DNA of 64,000 bases from Siphonodentalium dalli (GCA_032622095.1 CP136069.1:72129319-72193318); one strand, 5' to 3'; shown: positions 47,567-57,913, counted from the stretch's first letter. The notes: generated by a model from the letters alone, not told the origin. Translations and numbers: made by a program.

Positions 47567-47930
47567 GATAGAACAATCTGAAGAAGGCCCCATTCTTCGC
47601 ATGATGCGACATAATATCCACACAGCCGACAGAGTACTCTCCCGAGCCGGGCGGGAGGTGTTGTCGGCCACCGCCCTTCTTTCCCGGCTTAGCACAGCCA
47701 GGGAGGAACTCCTCCTTGAATCCCTCCATCCTAATCCTTCCGGTAATCCGGAAATCACACAGTATAATCCCACGCTAACTTTACGAACTATCTTTCCTTC
47801 ATATTCCTGCTCGGTGACACACATACCATGTGTACCGACCACGCAGACATGTGGTCTAATATACTACCACTATACAGTAGCGCTTGCACAATGTGTACGC
47901 GATATTGTTCTCTGTATTTACGGTCTTTAG
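47567..47930 (+). CDS. Candidate downstream exon, helical segment
   Basis: After TTTGTCATAG the frame runs IEQSEEGPILRMMRHNIH, then a continuous helix-prone stretch with RAGREVLSATALLSRLSTAR and EELLLESLHPNPSG. It is locally GC- and CpG-rich, unlike the surroundings. Its phase (one base, then codons) complements the donor at 46684. The 3' boundary is uncertain: donors CCG|GTAATC (about 47742) and TCG|GTGACA (about 47814) are possible, otherwise the frame stops at 47930. The opposite strand is also open for 93 codons. No family recognised; a fragment of a mobile-element protein is an alternative. Confidence 0.3.
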
Positions 47931-48535
47931 GCTTATCTGTGGTGAGTTGTCAAGGCGTGCACCGAAACACGCCGTAGACGTTGTACGGTGTCCGATACAA
48001 ACACTTTCAACACAACAGCGCCCTCGTCAAAGAAAATCGTTGGGCGGGTTTGCCAATTTGCCGTCTGCGCGCTTCGCTCAACACTGATCAACAGTCTATC
48101 CGTTCATTGATGTCAATTCGTTGTAGAAGCCGTGGGTATATTGTGGCTTTAAAAGTTATCTGCTTGTTGATGTCTACTCGTTGGAAAACTTTCTAGAACT
48201 CGTGGGTATGTTGGGCGCGTTTTGACCGTAAGCCGGTTCACCAGACCAATCGATCACCGGTTAATTCCTTGTGACCTGTAGGTCCGTGAACCTCAATTAT
48301 TTAGCAACGGAATTATTCTGGTCCGTGACATCCGCTTGAGATTTATCCACGTCCGACGCGTGTCTATATCCCGGCGTATATAATTTCCTATAAAATAATA
48401 CACGTCCCGCTGTTGCAATCCATTACATTGGAAAACGTAATATATAATGCATAATTATGCGTCTGGACATATAATCCGGATAATACTGATAATGAGGGGG
48501 GACGTGGTCATGTATACTTTTGGTAGATCATGTCA
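47931..48535. other. No gene assigned; relatively CpG-rich
   Basis: CpG-containing unique-looking DNA (for example GTCCGTGACATCCGC, CACGTCCGACGCG). Short frames at 47884-48196 are unsupported. It could be 3' untranslated or promoter sequence. Confidence 0.35.
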
Positions 48536-48751
48536 CGAATCTCTGCTCTGGCTTCACCCGTAGAGATCACACTCCACTAGATCGTGCTATGAATCTATAC
48601 TCTGGCTAACGCCCGTATAGAGTTCATATTCCACCAGTTAAAGACCGTGTAACTTTTTGAAGTTTTGACAGGGAACCTTATAAAGTCGAAAAATTAAAGC
48701 GAGGAATATATACTTCTATGGGGCGCCGTTCCTCTATTTATCCCCTATTTG

Positions 48752-49168
48752 CAGATATCTCCTCGTGGCTAAGAGATATCTCCTCGTGAATTAAGAGATA
48801 TCTCCTAGCGATTTAGAGATATCTCCTCGCGAATTAAGAGATATCTGCTAGCAATTTAGAGATATCTCTTAATCGACATGATCGAGGAGATATCTCCTCG
48901 CGAATTAAGAGATATCTCTAAATCACTAAGAGATATCTCCTCGCGAATTAAGAGATATCTCCAATTCATTAGCAGATATCTCTTAATTCGCGAGGAGATA
49001 TCTCTTAGTGGCATGATTTAGAGATATCTATCAATTCGCGAGGAGATATCTCTTAGTGATTTAGAGATATCTCTTAATTCGCGAGGAGATATCTCTTAGC
49101 CACGAGGAGATATCTCTTAGTACTGCTGAATTAAGAGATATCTCCTCGGCCGCTAAGAGATATCTCCA
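48752..49168. repeat. Left subterminal palindrome array, 19 copies of GAGATATCTC
   Basis: I count 19 decamers, nearly all GAGATATCTC, with a few one-base variants (GAGATATCTG, CAGATATCTC, GAGATATCTA). They are separated by words of 11 or 12 bp (CTCGCGAATTAA, TAAATCACTAA, TTAGTGATTTA, CTCGTGGCTAA, CTCGGCCGCTAA) with three longer ones of 16-18 bp, so the usual period is 21-22 bp. Read from the inside outwards, the inner ten or so words repeat, in order and inverted, at the start of the right array. Confidence 0.93.
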
Positions 49169-49199
49169 ATTCGACAGTGTTGACTGGAACAGGCTTAAA

Positions 49200-49490
49200 A
49201 TGAAGGATCCCTCAATAGTACTCAATGATGCTATGTATAGAACAGCGAGAGCACGTGGCGTTGTTTATAAACAGAGGGTCGGACATTCTCCGGGTATTAC
49301 AATACGTTGCCCTACCTTGTGCAATGTAAACATGTCATCGAATAAAACAGTGATGGTGGGTCTTATAATAAAAAGGGGCCACCGCAATTGTTGGTATGGC
49401 TTATGCAACAATGGCAGTAAGAAATGTGGAGAAAATCACTTGGAAAATGTAACTTTGACGCCCTTTCCTAACCTAAAATCAAACAGATAA
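49200..49490 (+). CDS. Unrecognised 96-codon frame inside the transposon
   Basis: This lies just inside the left palindrome array. It is the only plus-strand frame of any size in the internal region. It is basic, with a Cys-rich C-terminal half (RCPTLC, then NCWYGLCNNGSKKCGENH) loosely reminiscent of a zinc-binding knuckle, but the spacing matches no family I know. No leader. It may be a remnant of a captured or transposase gene, or chance. AAAATG context, stop at 49488-49490. Confidence 0.25.
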   Translation: MKDPSIVLNDAMYRTARARGVVYKQRVGHSPGITIRCPTLCNVNMSSNKTVMVGLIIKRGHRNCWYGLCNNGSKKCGENHLENVTLTPFPNLKSNR

Positions 49491-50394
49491 AATATGTATT
49501 TATGGATTAATTAGTTGTTGCTGAAACGAGAAATTAACTGTTGATACCGATAAAATTGGACATATATATGCAGCAAGTATTTTGTGCGTGTCCTTAGCCC
49601 CACTAAGGAGTTCCCGGACCCAATTCCTGTCACATTATGACATATTTCAGACAGAACGAAAATGACTGTCAAATTATGTGTTATCAAATCGAAAATTACG
49701 ACTGGATTCACAAAATTCGAACAGTGTTAATATAGTGTCAAGTGATATAGTACTATAGATACAATGTATAGGTGCATGCAAAAAACACGAGAACATGTAT
49801 ACAGGCCCTGTAGGGAACGTGATGCCACAGAAACTCTTATGTCGCCAGATGTCTCTTGGTTATTTTAGCTATGTCAATTACGTGGAGAATAATTCAGGGA
49901 CCAAAGATGCCGTCGATGCACTACTGATTTGTGAACAATAAACATGGATTTTGTGAACTGAGAACTGGTGTTGATGGCAAAGCTGTAAGGCAACATTGCC
50001 ATAAATATAATGCTTTCGTTATATAATCATGGATCTAGTGAAAAAATTATTTGACAATATGATATAATTGATTTGGATCATCAAACACCTGCATGTATAT
50101 GGGAAGCCAAATTGACCGTGGAGCCCAACGATGATACGAACACAGCATCCGCCTTATATAGACGGACTAATGATATTCTCCCCAAATCCAAGCGGTAAAT
50201 AAAATATATACTCTGCTACAGTCCAAATCATTATACTCTGTCCATTTAATAGGTTCTGTTGCACATGCACCAATATATCGTGTGCTCGCCCTTCTGCCAT
50301 AACGAAATTAACACATACAATATTCACAATGGCTGGCAAAAAAAAAAACCACTTGCTGGGAGGAGAAATTATTAATGTTCTCTGACCCAAAACT
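49491..50394. other. Transposon internal region, no recognised gene
   Basis: AT-rich sequence without palindromes. Minus frames of 66 and 78 codons (49511-49711 and 50154-50390) have no motif. Confidence 0.5.
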
Positions 50395-50904
50395 GGCTAA
50401 GAGATATCTCTTAGCGGCCGAGGAGATATCTCTTAATTCAGTAGTACTAAGAGATATCTCCTCGTGGCTAAGAGATATCTCCTCGCGAATTAAGAGATAT
50501 CTCTAAATCACTAAGAGATATCTCCTCGCGAATTAAGAGATATCTCTAAATCATGCCACTAAGAGATATCTCCTCGTGAATTAAGAGATATCTGCTAATG
50601 AATTGGAGATATCTCTTAATTCGCGAGGAGATATCTCTTAGTCATTTGGAGATATCTCTTAGAGGCCGAGGAGATATCTCTTAATTCAGCAGTACTAAGA
50701 GATATCTCCTCGTGGCTAAGAGATATCTCCTCGTGAATTAAGAGATATCTGCTAGTGATTTAGAGATATCTCTTAATTCGCGAGGAGATATCTCTTAGTC
50801 ATTTGGAGATATCTCCTTGGCAATTGGAGATATCTCTTAATGAATTGGAGATATCTCTTAATGAATTGGAGATATCTCCAAATGAATTGGAGATATCTCT
50901 AAAT
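50395..50904. repeat. Right subterminal palindrome array, 23 copies of GAGATATCTC
   Basis: I count 23 decamers with the same vocabulary of 11-12-bp words. Its inner part (50395-50600) is the inverse of 48960-49168 word for word, with point differences. A similar block starting AGAGGCCGAG / TTAATTCAGCAGTACTAA recurs at 50660-50800, so part of the array was duplicated. The outermost words are TTAATGAATTG-type and are absent from the left outer end. Confidence 0.93.
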
Positions 50905-51140
50905 AGGGGATAAATAGAGGAAGGGCGCCCCATATACTTCTTAGTTATTACCTGTTCCTTAATAATGTACTTCGCTGCAGGTGAAGGTCCCAACTCGAAA
51001 GTTCACGATTTAAGTGATTTTGTGAGCGATTTTGCTTTGCGTCGCTTACAATTATGGAATTTCTCCTGGGTAATTAAATCAATGTTTATTGCGATATCGG
51101 CTCATAAAAGTCACAGAAAATCACGCAATTTCGAGTTGGG

Positions 51141-51212
51141 TCCTTCACCTATACAATGACGTACTCCTTCACCTATACAATGACGTACTCCTTCACCTAT
51201 ACAATGACGTAC
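51141..51212. repeat. 24-bp tandem triplication
   Basis: TCCTTCACCTATACAATGAC plus GTAC is present three times in a row inside the right arm of the family G copy. In the other copies this point is a single CACCTTCAGTGAAGTAC-type sequence. Confidence 0.95.
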
Positions 51213-51345
51213 ATTTCTAAGGTACAGATAATAACTAAGAAATATATTCCCCGTGTTACTTTTTCTACTTTATAAGGTTCCCTGTCAAAACTGGTGGAAT
51301 ATGATCTCTACGGGCGTTAGCCAGAGTAGATTCATGGCATGATCC

Positions 51346-51755
51346 AATACTCCACCAGTTCAAACCCTGGGAACTTTTTGATATTCTGACAGGGAAGTTT
51401 ATAACATTGCAAAAAACAATGAGATAATATATCCCTTTAATAGTTAATACCTGTTCCTTAATAATGTATTTCACAGCAGCTCGAAAGTGCATGGCTTGTG
51501 TGACTTTGCGAAGCCGATTTTTATTTGTATCGTTTAAAATCATGGAATTTCTCATTGGGAAATAATTCAATGTGTTTTGCGATATCGATAAAAGTCACAA
51601 AAATCATGCAATCTCGAGCTGTAACCACTCCCTACTGTGAAATGGACTACTAAGGAACAATTATTAACAATGAAATATGCTCCATGCGTTGTGTGTTCAA
51701 TGTTACAACGTTCCCCGTCAGAATATCAAAAAGTAGATATTCATGGTATGTGATC
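51346..51755. mobile_element. Foldback family G, adjoining diverged copy
   Basis: CTCCACCAGTTCAAACCCTG, TTCTGACAGGGAAGTTTATA, ACCTGTTCCTTAATAATGTA and CAGCTCGAAAGTGCATGG, with inverses to the right (GCAATCTCGAGCTG, AAGGAACAATTATTAACAAT, ACGTTCCCCGTCAGAA). It starts directly where the preceding copy ends. Confidence 0.75.
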
Positions 51756-52349
51756 CAACATTTTGGTATATAAAAGCAAGGGAGGATATCGTTAAATTTC
51801 TTCAACTATTGAGTTTAGAGGGAATTTAAAGAGTCTATTCCTATTTGTTATCTTGCCGAAAAAAGAAAAGATGACACGATACAGGTACATGTATATATGG
51901 TGGAAAACCTTCATGTAAATCAGCCCTATGTATATATAGCCTTCATAACTAAAATCGCTAATCGGCACAGGAAGTTGACTGATGTTCCTGAACATATCTG
52001 ACCATCTGCTGAACTAATAAACCATAAGGTATCGTTAATCGGAATATTTATGGACATATACCGCGTCTGTTTGGGGTAAATTTGACCAGGACATGTGCAC
52101 AATCGTCGATAATACGCTGGATCTTTGTTTAGATGGCAGCCATCTTGTATGTGTATGTCACGTGACATTACAAATTGAAATACAGTCCAATTATTTAGCA
52201 CAACCCATCCCGCGATGTTGAAAATATATGTCTTGCTTATAACACAAAAGTGTACACGGTGTCAGTTTTCGAACATTTGCACCCACAGCATGATTCGAAG
52301 GCATGAATAATTTGGTCAGGGAATCGGTGTCGGTGGCAGCTAACCCTTC
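51756..52349. other. No recognised feature
   Basis: Unique-looking DNA; a 91-codon minus frame (51926-52201) has no support. Confidence 0.5.
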
Positions 52350-53095
52350 CTATCTAATATATATTTTGGGACTTCTGTCTGTCTGTTTGTTTTGTCTGTT
52401 TGTTTGTTAGCAATGGCCGAGAAAACTGCCGGACGGATTTCGACGAAATTTGATACCTATGGGTACTTTTGTCCGGGTCACATCGTGACCACGAACTGAC
52501 CTTGACCTTCAAAATGGTCAATTAAAGGTCAAATCGCGCCTTTCGACGGATTTCGACGAAATTTGATACCTAGGGGTACTTTTGTCCGGGGAGTTTTTTG
52601 GACGGGTCAAATCGTGACCCCGACCTGACCTTGACCTTCAAAATGTCAATTCAAGGTCAAATGCGCCTTTCGACGGATTTCGTGGGGTACTTCTGTCCGG
52701 AGAGTGTTTTGGACGTGATCCCGACCTGACCTTGACCTTCAAAATGGTAAATTCAAGGTCAAATCGCGCCTTTCGACGGATTTCGACGAAATTTTATACC
52801 TAGGGGTACTTTTGTCCGGGGAGTGTTTTGGACGGTCAAATCATGACCCCGACTGACCTTGACCTTCAAAATGGTCAATTCAATGTCAAATCGCGCCTTT
52901 CAACGGATTTCGACGAAATTTGATACATAGGGGTACTTTTGTCCGGGGAGTGTTTTGGACTGGTAAAATCGTGACCCCGACCTGACATTGACCTTCAAAA
53001 TGGTCAATACAAGGTCAAATCGCGCCTTTCGACGGATGAAAGCCGAGGGGAAATAGCCCGGACGAAGTCGGATCACCTTGTTATTCTACTATATA
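52350..53095. repeat. Family L repeat, inverted, with five tandem internal units
   Basis: It starts ATCTAATATATATTTTGGGA with CTTCTGTCTGTCTGTTTG, and ends GCCCGGACGAAGTCGGATCA. In between are about five units of roughly 128 bp, each with GACCTGACCTTGACCTTCAA, CAAGGTCAAATCGCGCCTTT, CGACGGATTTCGACGAAATT and GGGGTACTTTTGTCCGGGGA. The single-unit forms are at 17575 and 62660. Confidence 0.85.
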
Positions 53096-53690
53096 TTTTT
53101 AGAACTACTTATATATATATATATAAATATATATATTTGTCCTTTATAGACTCGAAAACGGCTGCACCGATTGAGCTCAAACTTCCTATATAAGGGTAAA
53201 AGGTCACGGGAAATGTCATCGGATCATTCGCGAGCCCGTGCGACGACTCCTTCACTCCTGATCCACTCCGCAGTCATCGTGATTGACCGGGAGTGCTTAA
53301 CACAATAACGCTAAACGCTCCTTATATCTTCCATATTTGGGTTCGTTAACCGGTTAACGCTCTTTATTACCTTCGGCTTTCGCATACGGCCTTTGTTTAC
53401 GTTATCGCTCGAAATAGAACTCGCTTCTGTGTGATTCTTACGTACTTAGGGCTTCCTAGGAACGGGGGACATTTTCATCGCGTCAGTTTTTTCGCCCGAG
53501 GTGATCTTCACCTTGAAACGGGTATCCACAAATGATATATATGTGTGTGTCCTTTATAGACTCGAACCGATTGAGCTCAAACTTGCTACCTACGGGAAGT
53601 GTCATGGACGGGTTAAATTGTGACCCCGACCTAACCTTGACCTTAAAAATTATCAATTCAAGGTCAAATCGGGTAAAATTGAAAAACAAA
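53096..53690. repeat. Family L-related second module
   Basis: TCCTTTATAGACTCGAAAAC, ACCGATTGAGCTCAAACTTC, CGCTCCTTATATCTTCCATA, TTCGCCCGAGGTGATCTTCA and CCTTGAAACGGGTATCCACA recall 17790-18195 in inverse. Then another GACTCGAACCGATTGAGCTC block and CAAGGTCAAATCGGGTAAAA. Confidence 0.65.
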
Positions 53691-53915
53691 AAATTAAATT
53701 AAAAAATTGAAAAACAAAAAATTAATTAAAAAAATAAATTAAAAAAGCCATTAAATTAAAAAGGCACAATTAAATGTCAAATCGGGTAAAATTGAAAAAC
53801 AAAAAATTAAATTAAAAAATTAAAAAGACGCAATTAACTCATTGAAAAACAAAAAAATAAATTAAAAAATAAATTAAAAACATTAATTAACAAAATTAAT
53901 TAAAATTTTTACAAA
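53691..53915. repeat. AAATTAAAAAAT low-complexity array
   Basis: AAAAACAAAAAATTAAATTA-type words repeat irregularly; GGTAAAATTGAAAAACAAAA occurs twice, about 110 bp apart (53670 and 53784). Confidence 0.8.
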
Positions 53916-53961
53916 TTGTCATGTTTCTGACGATTGCCGTCAGTGGCGGGCTAACCTGCTA

Positions 53962-54207
53962 GTACTATATAAAGCATCATTGATGAGTAGTTATCCCATA
54001 GGAAATGTTCAGATAATAAGTTCAACAAACGACCTATATTTGTTGAACTTATTATCTAAACATTTCCCTCAATAAATATGGCTCCTTCTGCACTTTTATT
54101 TATCTATCGTCTGCGTTTATCACCTTAACACCCCCCAAATGAATAATAGACCATTCCGATGTACACTTTTCAACTGACTGGGAGCATATTTAGTAAAGAA
54201 AGGGTTA
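53962..54207. mobile_element. MITE family D, best copy
   Basis: AAGCATCATTGATGAGTAGT, GGAAATGTTCAGATAATAAG, the TTCAACAAACG/TTTGTTGAA hairpin, CATTTCCCTCAATAAATATG, GCTCCTTCTGCACTTTTATT, ACACCCCCCAAATGAATAAT, CAACTGACTGGGAGCATA and a final AGAAAGGGTTA. The left terminus is cut by the preceding repeat. Confidence 0.78.
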
Positions 54208-54289
54208 TTGAACAAAATTATTCGGTTCGCCGTGAACGTTGTTAGCCTATATATCAATTAAATGGAAGCAATTAACCATAATGACAAGA

Positions 54290-54421
54290 AGGGGTATATA
54301 TTCAAGAAAATGCCGTCGTCTGCTTTTATCACCTAAATATCCCCCCAAATGAATATTGGACCATTCCAATATATATGTTTATAACTGAACGGGAGAATAC
54401 ATTCAGTATAAAAAGGGTTAA
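54290..54421. repeat. MITE family D, right-half fragment
   Basis: CGTCGTCTGCTTTTATCACC, CCCCCCAAATGAATATTGGA, CCATTCCAATATATATG and GAACGGGAGAATACATTCAG end at AAAAAGGG-TTAA. Confidence 0.7.
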
Positions 54422-54436
54422 CTCCCTGGTTTAAAG

Positions 54437-56785
54437 GGATACTCTACTCAACTGTTGTTGTTGGTTTCTATAGTCTCTGAGTCGTAGAATAAGGTAACCA
54501 GATTTCCATTATTTGAAAGTCTGTTGAGTACGAAGTAATGTCACGGATGGCAGAGTAGCCGGAATGCGAAAATACCAATTGTCGTTGTCGAGTAATTTTT
54601 GGACAGTTTTCAAGCAAATGTATCAAATAAAACGAGCGTCGCACAGCGACTGCATTTATCCCGTCGGGTCGCTAAAACATGACAGCTAGAGAGACACGTT
54701 TGCAGTTGTTTACCAAAACTAAGAATAGAACCAAAACAAGATCACGTGCCCGATTGGGTCAGTCGCTAAATAAAGATTTGATGGATCATGCGGATCGATA
54801 CACAAATTCCATTGGTGGTATTAACATGCAGTATTATATGATCATTAATAAGATTTAATAAGTCAATGTTACCAAAAACTCTCAGCAGCATCAGGGTAAT
54901 ATATAACCAGGGCGCTGATCGTTCTCAGTAAATCGAGAGAGCGGAACTATATCGCCTGAGGCACGTGATCAAGTCGTGAGAGGGCCAAGGTCTTTTCGCA
55001 AGATTCGAAAATTGGGGAAAGTATGTATTTGTTTGAAATTACCCCCCCCCCCCCCACCCTCCCCCTTTTTGTTTGTTTGTTTGTTTGTTTTGTGATCCTG
55101 CGGCATTCGCTTGGCACTGACCAGCAGACATCACTAACCAGGGGGTCTAGTGTCTCGTTTCAGGTCCGGGTTCCCACGGACTCCGCTTGTTTGCCATGGC
55201 GCATTGGGGGCCAAAAAAGGAAGACGCGAAGCAAGAAATGGATAACTGGACAGTGAACATCCTACCAATAATTTTACGACTACCTTTTTGATTAATAATT
55301 CATTAAATAAAGGTAGTCAATCAGGCAGACCTGTCTTTGTTGTGTTACGACCCTGCGGGATAAATGTTATTTTATATGCATACTGGTCCCATATATTCAT
55401 TTAAGTCGTATAGTCACTAATCAGTGAGTGGCTTGAGTTTAGGCCCGGTATATCAACATAATTTTTTACACGATCATGTGTACCACGCGTTGCCAAATCC
55501 ACTATCCGTGAATTATTTTGTATTACATCTTGTACACGTAAATTCGTAATTTAATTTATGGCTCCAGCCATAAATTAAATTTATATCAAATTGTAATACG
55601 ACCCTGCCTAACTATGCTTAAAAGCCATGTCCTGATTGGCCAGTGGCCCGAGTTACCATGGCTATCTCGTTCCAGTTTTGTGGTACAATTCTACTTTTTC
55701 CAATTGTACCACGAAAAAAATCGGTTTATTCAGATCGCCGCACGCGACTTTTCCCGTCTTTTCTAACTCCGCGCAAACGGGGCATCAACGGAGTACACCC
55801 GCACCCGTAACCCTTTGAATTTTTCTATATCTTGACAATCTTGCGAATTTTCTAGCGATTTGTCGCTTGAAACCAGTTTGGTTGCCAATGAATATGGTCC
55901 AAATGATGTTATGGTATATTGATATATGTTACGACCAAAGAAAGTTACTTAATAAGTATATTAAATGACAAAATAAATCCATGGGGCCGGGCTGTGCATT
56001 CGTCGATTCGAATCTCGATCATATTCGATATTTCGGAATCAAGTTGAAAATGAAAGCGTTTGTTCACCAGTATACAGAAGGGGAATAAGATTAGTTTAGT
56101 AAACTAGATCATTTAGATCGCTTTGTGTAAGGAAAATGGTCCATAGTCGATGATCATATTCATGTTATCCCAACAACGTTCAAAACAGAAATGACCGAAA
56201 TCGTATTTCCTGTACAATTTAAATGAAACGCACGGGCGCCGCTGAAAACACATCGTTTTTTAGCCAATCACAACGATTATTTCTAGAAGAGGTGCCTCGA
56301 AAAGTCAACGGGGGAATTTCATAACAAGACAAGACATTACCAGAGTACTCCATGCACAGAAATCGAGTAGGCCCAATACGAATTACACCACGAAATGTTT
56401 TCTCACCTGAGACCGAAAAAGCGCAGTATTTCGTTGACTATTCAGTCGAATTGTGACCATAAACTTTCAGTCGTATTACAAAAGAAATAAATACACGGTG
56501 TATCGGTGTGTATGGTCAAGTTGTACCACAAAAACTGATTGTAGGACTCCGCTACGCGTCGTCCTACAATCAGTTTTTTGTGGTACAACTTGACCATACA
56601 CACCTCTACACCGTGTATTTATTTCTTAATTATTAACTTTGATTTTAAGATAACCTATTAACCTAAACGTTTACAGAATACATCTTTGACTCAAATTACT
56701 TAGTTTTTTTATATATATATTATCGATATTAGATCTTGTTATCACAGGGAATTTATTGAAAATGGCGTACAGTACCCCTTTAATT
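54437..56785. mobile_element. Large TIR-like element, copy 1 (family S), about 2.35 kb
   Basis: The left end TTAAAGGGATACTCTACTCA and right end GGCGTACAGTACCCCTTTAA are imperfect inverses. The shorter element 57914-58474 is an inverted, internally deleted relative: its left end matches this right end, its right end this left end, and its middle matches 55370-55600 (GTGAGTGGCTTGAGTTTA-type, ACACGATCATGTGTACCACG, TTAATTTATGGCTCCAGCCA). A CCCC run followed by TTTGTTTGTTTG lies at 55043-55085. No transposase is recognised in the additional 1.8 kb; frames at 55023-55256 and 55636-55818 are unsupported. Confidence 0.65.
56482..56626. repeat. Long hairpin inside family S copy 1
   Basis: AAATACACGGTGTATCGGTG, TGTATGGTCAAGTTGTACCA, CAAAAACTGATTGTAGGA is inverted at the right with few differences, around the loop CTCCGCTACGCGTCG. 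It is absent from the shorter copy at 57914. The loop style (CTCNGC...GNGTCG) recalls the family N loops. Confidence 0.8.
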
Positions 56786-57108
56786 TTCAACAATTGATCA
56801 TCGTGATATAACTTGGCGGCCAAAACAATCAAACAAATAACAGCATCAGTGTTGGAACTTTCCGACCGACCGACCGACTTAGGCCGAGTTTGTTATGATC
56901 ATTTTCCAATGATCAATTACCCGTATACTCCTTCGTCGAAATATGGTCCGAAATCAATAGCGAAACCAACTGATATCGAATAAGAAATCCTTCAAATCTG
57001 CACTTTATTAATAAACTATTGATTTTACTCGATACCTCTTAACAGTGAATTGCGATAATCCATGATGTCTACAATGATGTAATTGCAATTAATTTAAGAC
57101 TCTTTTAG
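56786..57108. other. No recognised feature
   Basis: Unique-looking DNA with a GACCGACCGACCGAC run near 56863. Confidence 0.5.
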
Positions 57109-57545
57109 TGTAAACATATTTTTATTCACAATTCCAAACAAATAACATAATATAAAATTGACACATACATTGAAATATAAGTGATAGTATATGGAAACGT
57201 GGATCAGACAACAAGCCCGATGGCTGTATGAATTTGAGGCTTCCCCCTTTTGGCTATATGCCCAGTCCTCAATAAGTGATGGAGTGTGTAGTAAGTGTAA
57301 ACAATATTCTATTCTCAATAACTTGCACACATAATACATAAAGACATAAACAAGGGGGTAGTTCAGATGGGAATGATTGGAACTATCGGTTTTCTTAGAA
57401 TTGGAGATATATAGCATAATCTAGGCTGAGTAAGGCATGGGAGAAGAATGAAGAATATAGTGTTCGGGATAACGGGAGACAGAGAAAGAAGAGAGAAAGA
57501 GGAGAGAAACTGGAAGACAACAATGGGACAGATGAAATGGTGAGA
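57109..57545. repeat. Dispersed repeat family J, copy 2
   Basis: Colinear with 14185-14500, with an extra segment at 57285-57355 (TAAACAATATTCTATTCTCA). The 107- and 111-codon minus frames overlapping it are judged artefacts. Confidence 0.6.
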
Positions 57546-57605
57546 GGATGAGAGTTGTAGTGTGTTTTTCAATAAGATTGAGTTGTTGCGTGAATAATAA
57601 TGAAG

Positions 57606-57608
<3 letters not shown>

Positions 57609-57673
<65 letters not shown>
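57609..57673. repeat. AT dinucleotide microsatellite
   Basis: About 32 AT units. Confidence 0.97.
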
Positions 57674-57676
<3 letters not shown>

Positions 57677-57913
57677 GTCGCCATGCGTCAGGCGCCATGG
57701 GAGGGGGTCGATAAGAATTACTGTAAGCCGGTTATGTACGTCAAAAAGTAAGTAAAAACACACATAGCTACGCGTATTCAAAATCAAAATATGTAAACAA
57801 CTAAACTGAAATATATACCTTCCCTGAAAACAAGAACATATTCGACAGTACAAACCCTAAGCGGGACAAGGCTCTTTTATTAGGTAGCACGCTACCACTT
57901 ACGACTCTCCTGT

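Larger units (their letters stand above)
48718..50933. mobile_element. Non-autonomous TIR transposon with 8-bp target duplication (hAT-like)
   Basis: The element is flanked by ATACTTCT on both sides (48710-48717 and 50934-50941). The termini ATGGGGCGCC, then TTCCTCTATTTATCCCCTAT, are inverted at the right with one mismatch in the first 33 bp, and the match continues into the first palindrome. Other family G copies show the unoccupied GAATATATTTCTTAGTTATT site. An 8-bp duplication fits the hAT superfamily (P and Merlin elements also make about 8 bp), although the termini lack the usual CAG start. Just inside each terminus is an array of GAGATATCTC palindromes; about 1.2 kb of non-palindromic sequence lies between the arrays. 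No transposase is recognisable. Confidence 0.88.
48579..51344. mobile_element. Foldback family G copy, split by a transposon insertion
   Basis: The left arm (48579-48717) has GATCGTGCTATGAATCTA, CTCTGGCTAACGCCCGTA, TTCATATTCCACCAG and TTTTGACAGGGAACCTTATA. The right arm (50942-51344) ends with the inverses (TATAAGGTTCCCTGTCAAAA, CTGGTGGAATATGATCTC, ACGGGCGTTAGCCAGAG, TTCATGGCATGATC). Removing the 2,216-bp insert and one 8-bp duplicate leaves about 542 bp, comparable to the 604-bp copy at 22597. A partial GAATCTCTGCTCTGGC...CGTAGAGATCA segment just upstream (48536-48570) is the end of another copy. Confidence 0.82.

Noticed and set aside
48752-50904. CRISPR-like array (palindromic repeat with short spacers)
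   Set aside because: Repeat is only 10 bp, spacers are 11-12 bp and recurrent, and the array lies inside the terminal region of a eukaryotic transposon with target duplication.
57363-57853. Minus-strand frames with poly-Tyr-Ile segment
   Set aside because: Driven by the AT microsatellite at 57609-57673 and a dispersed repeat.
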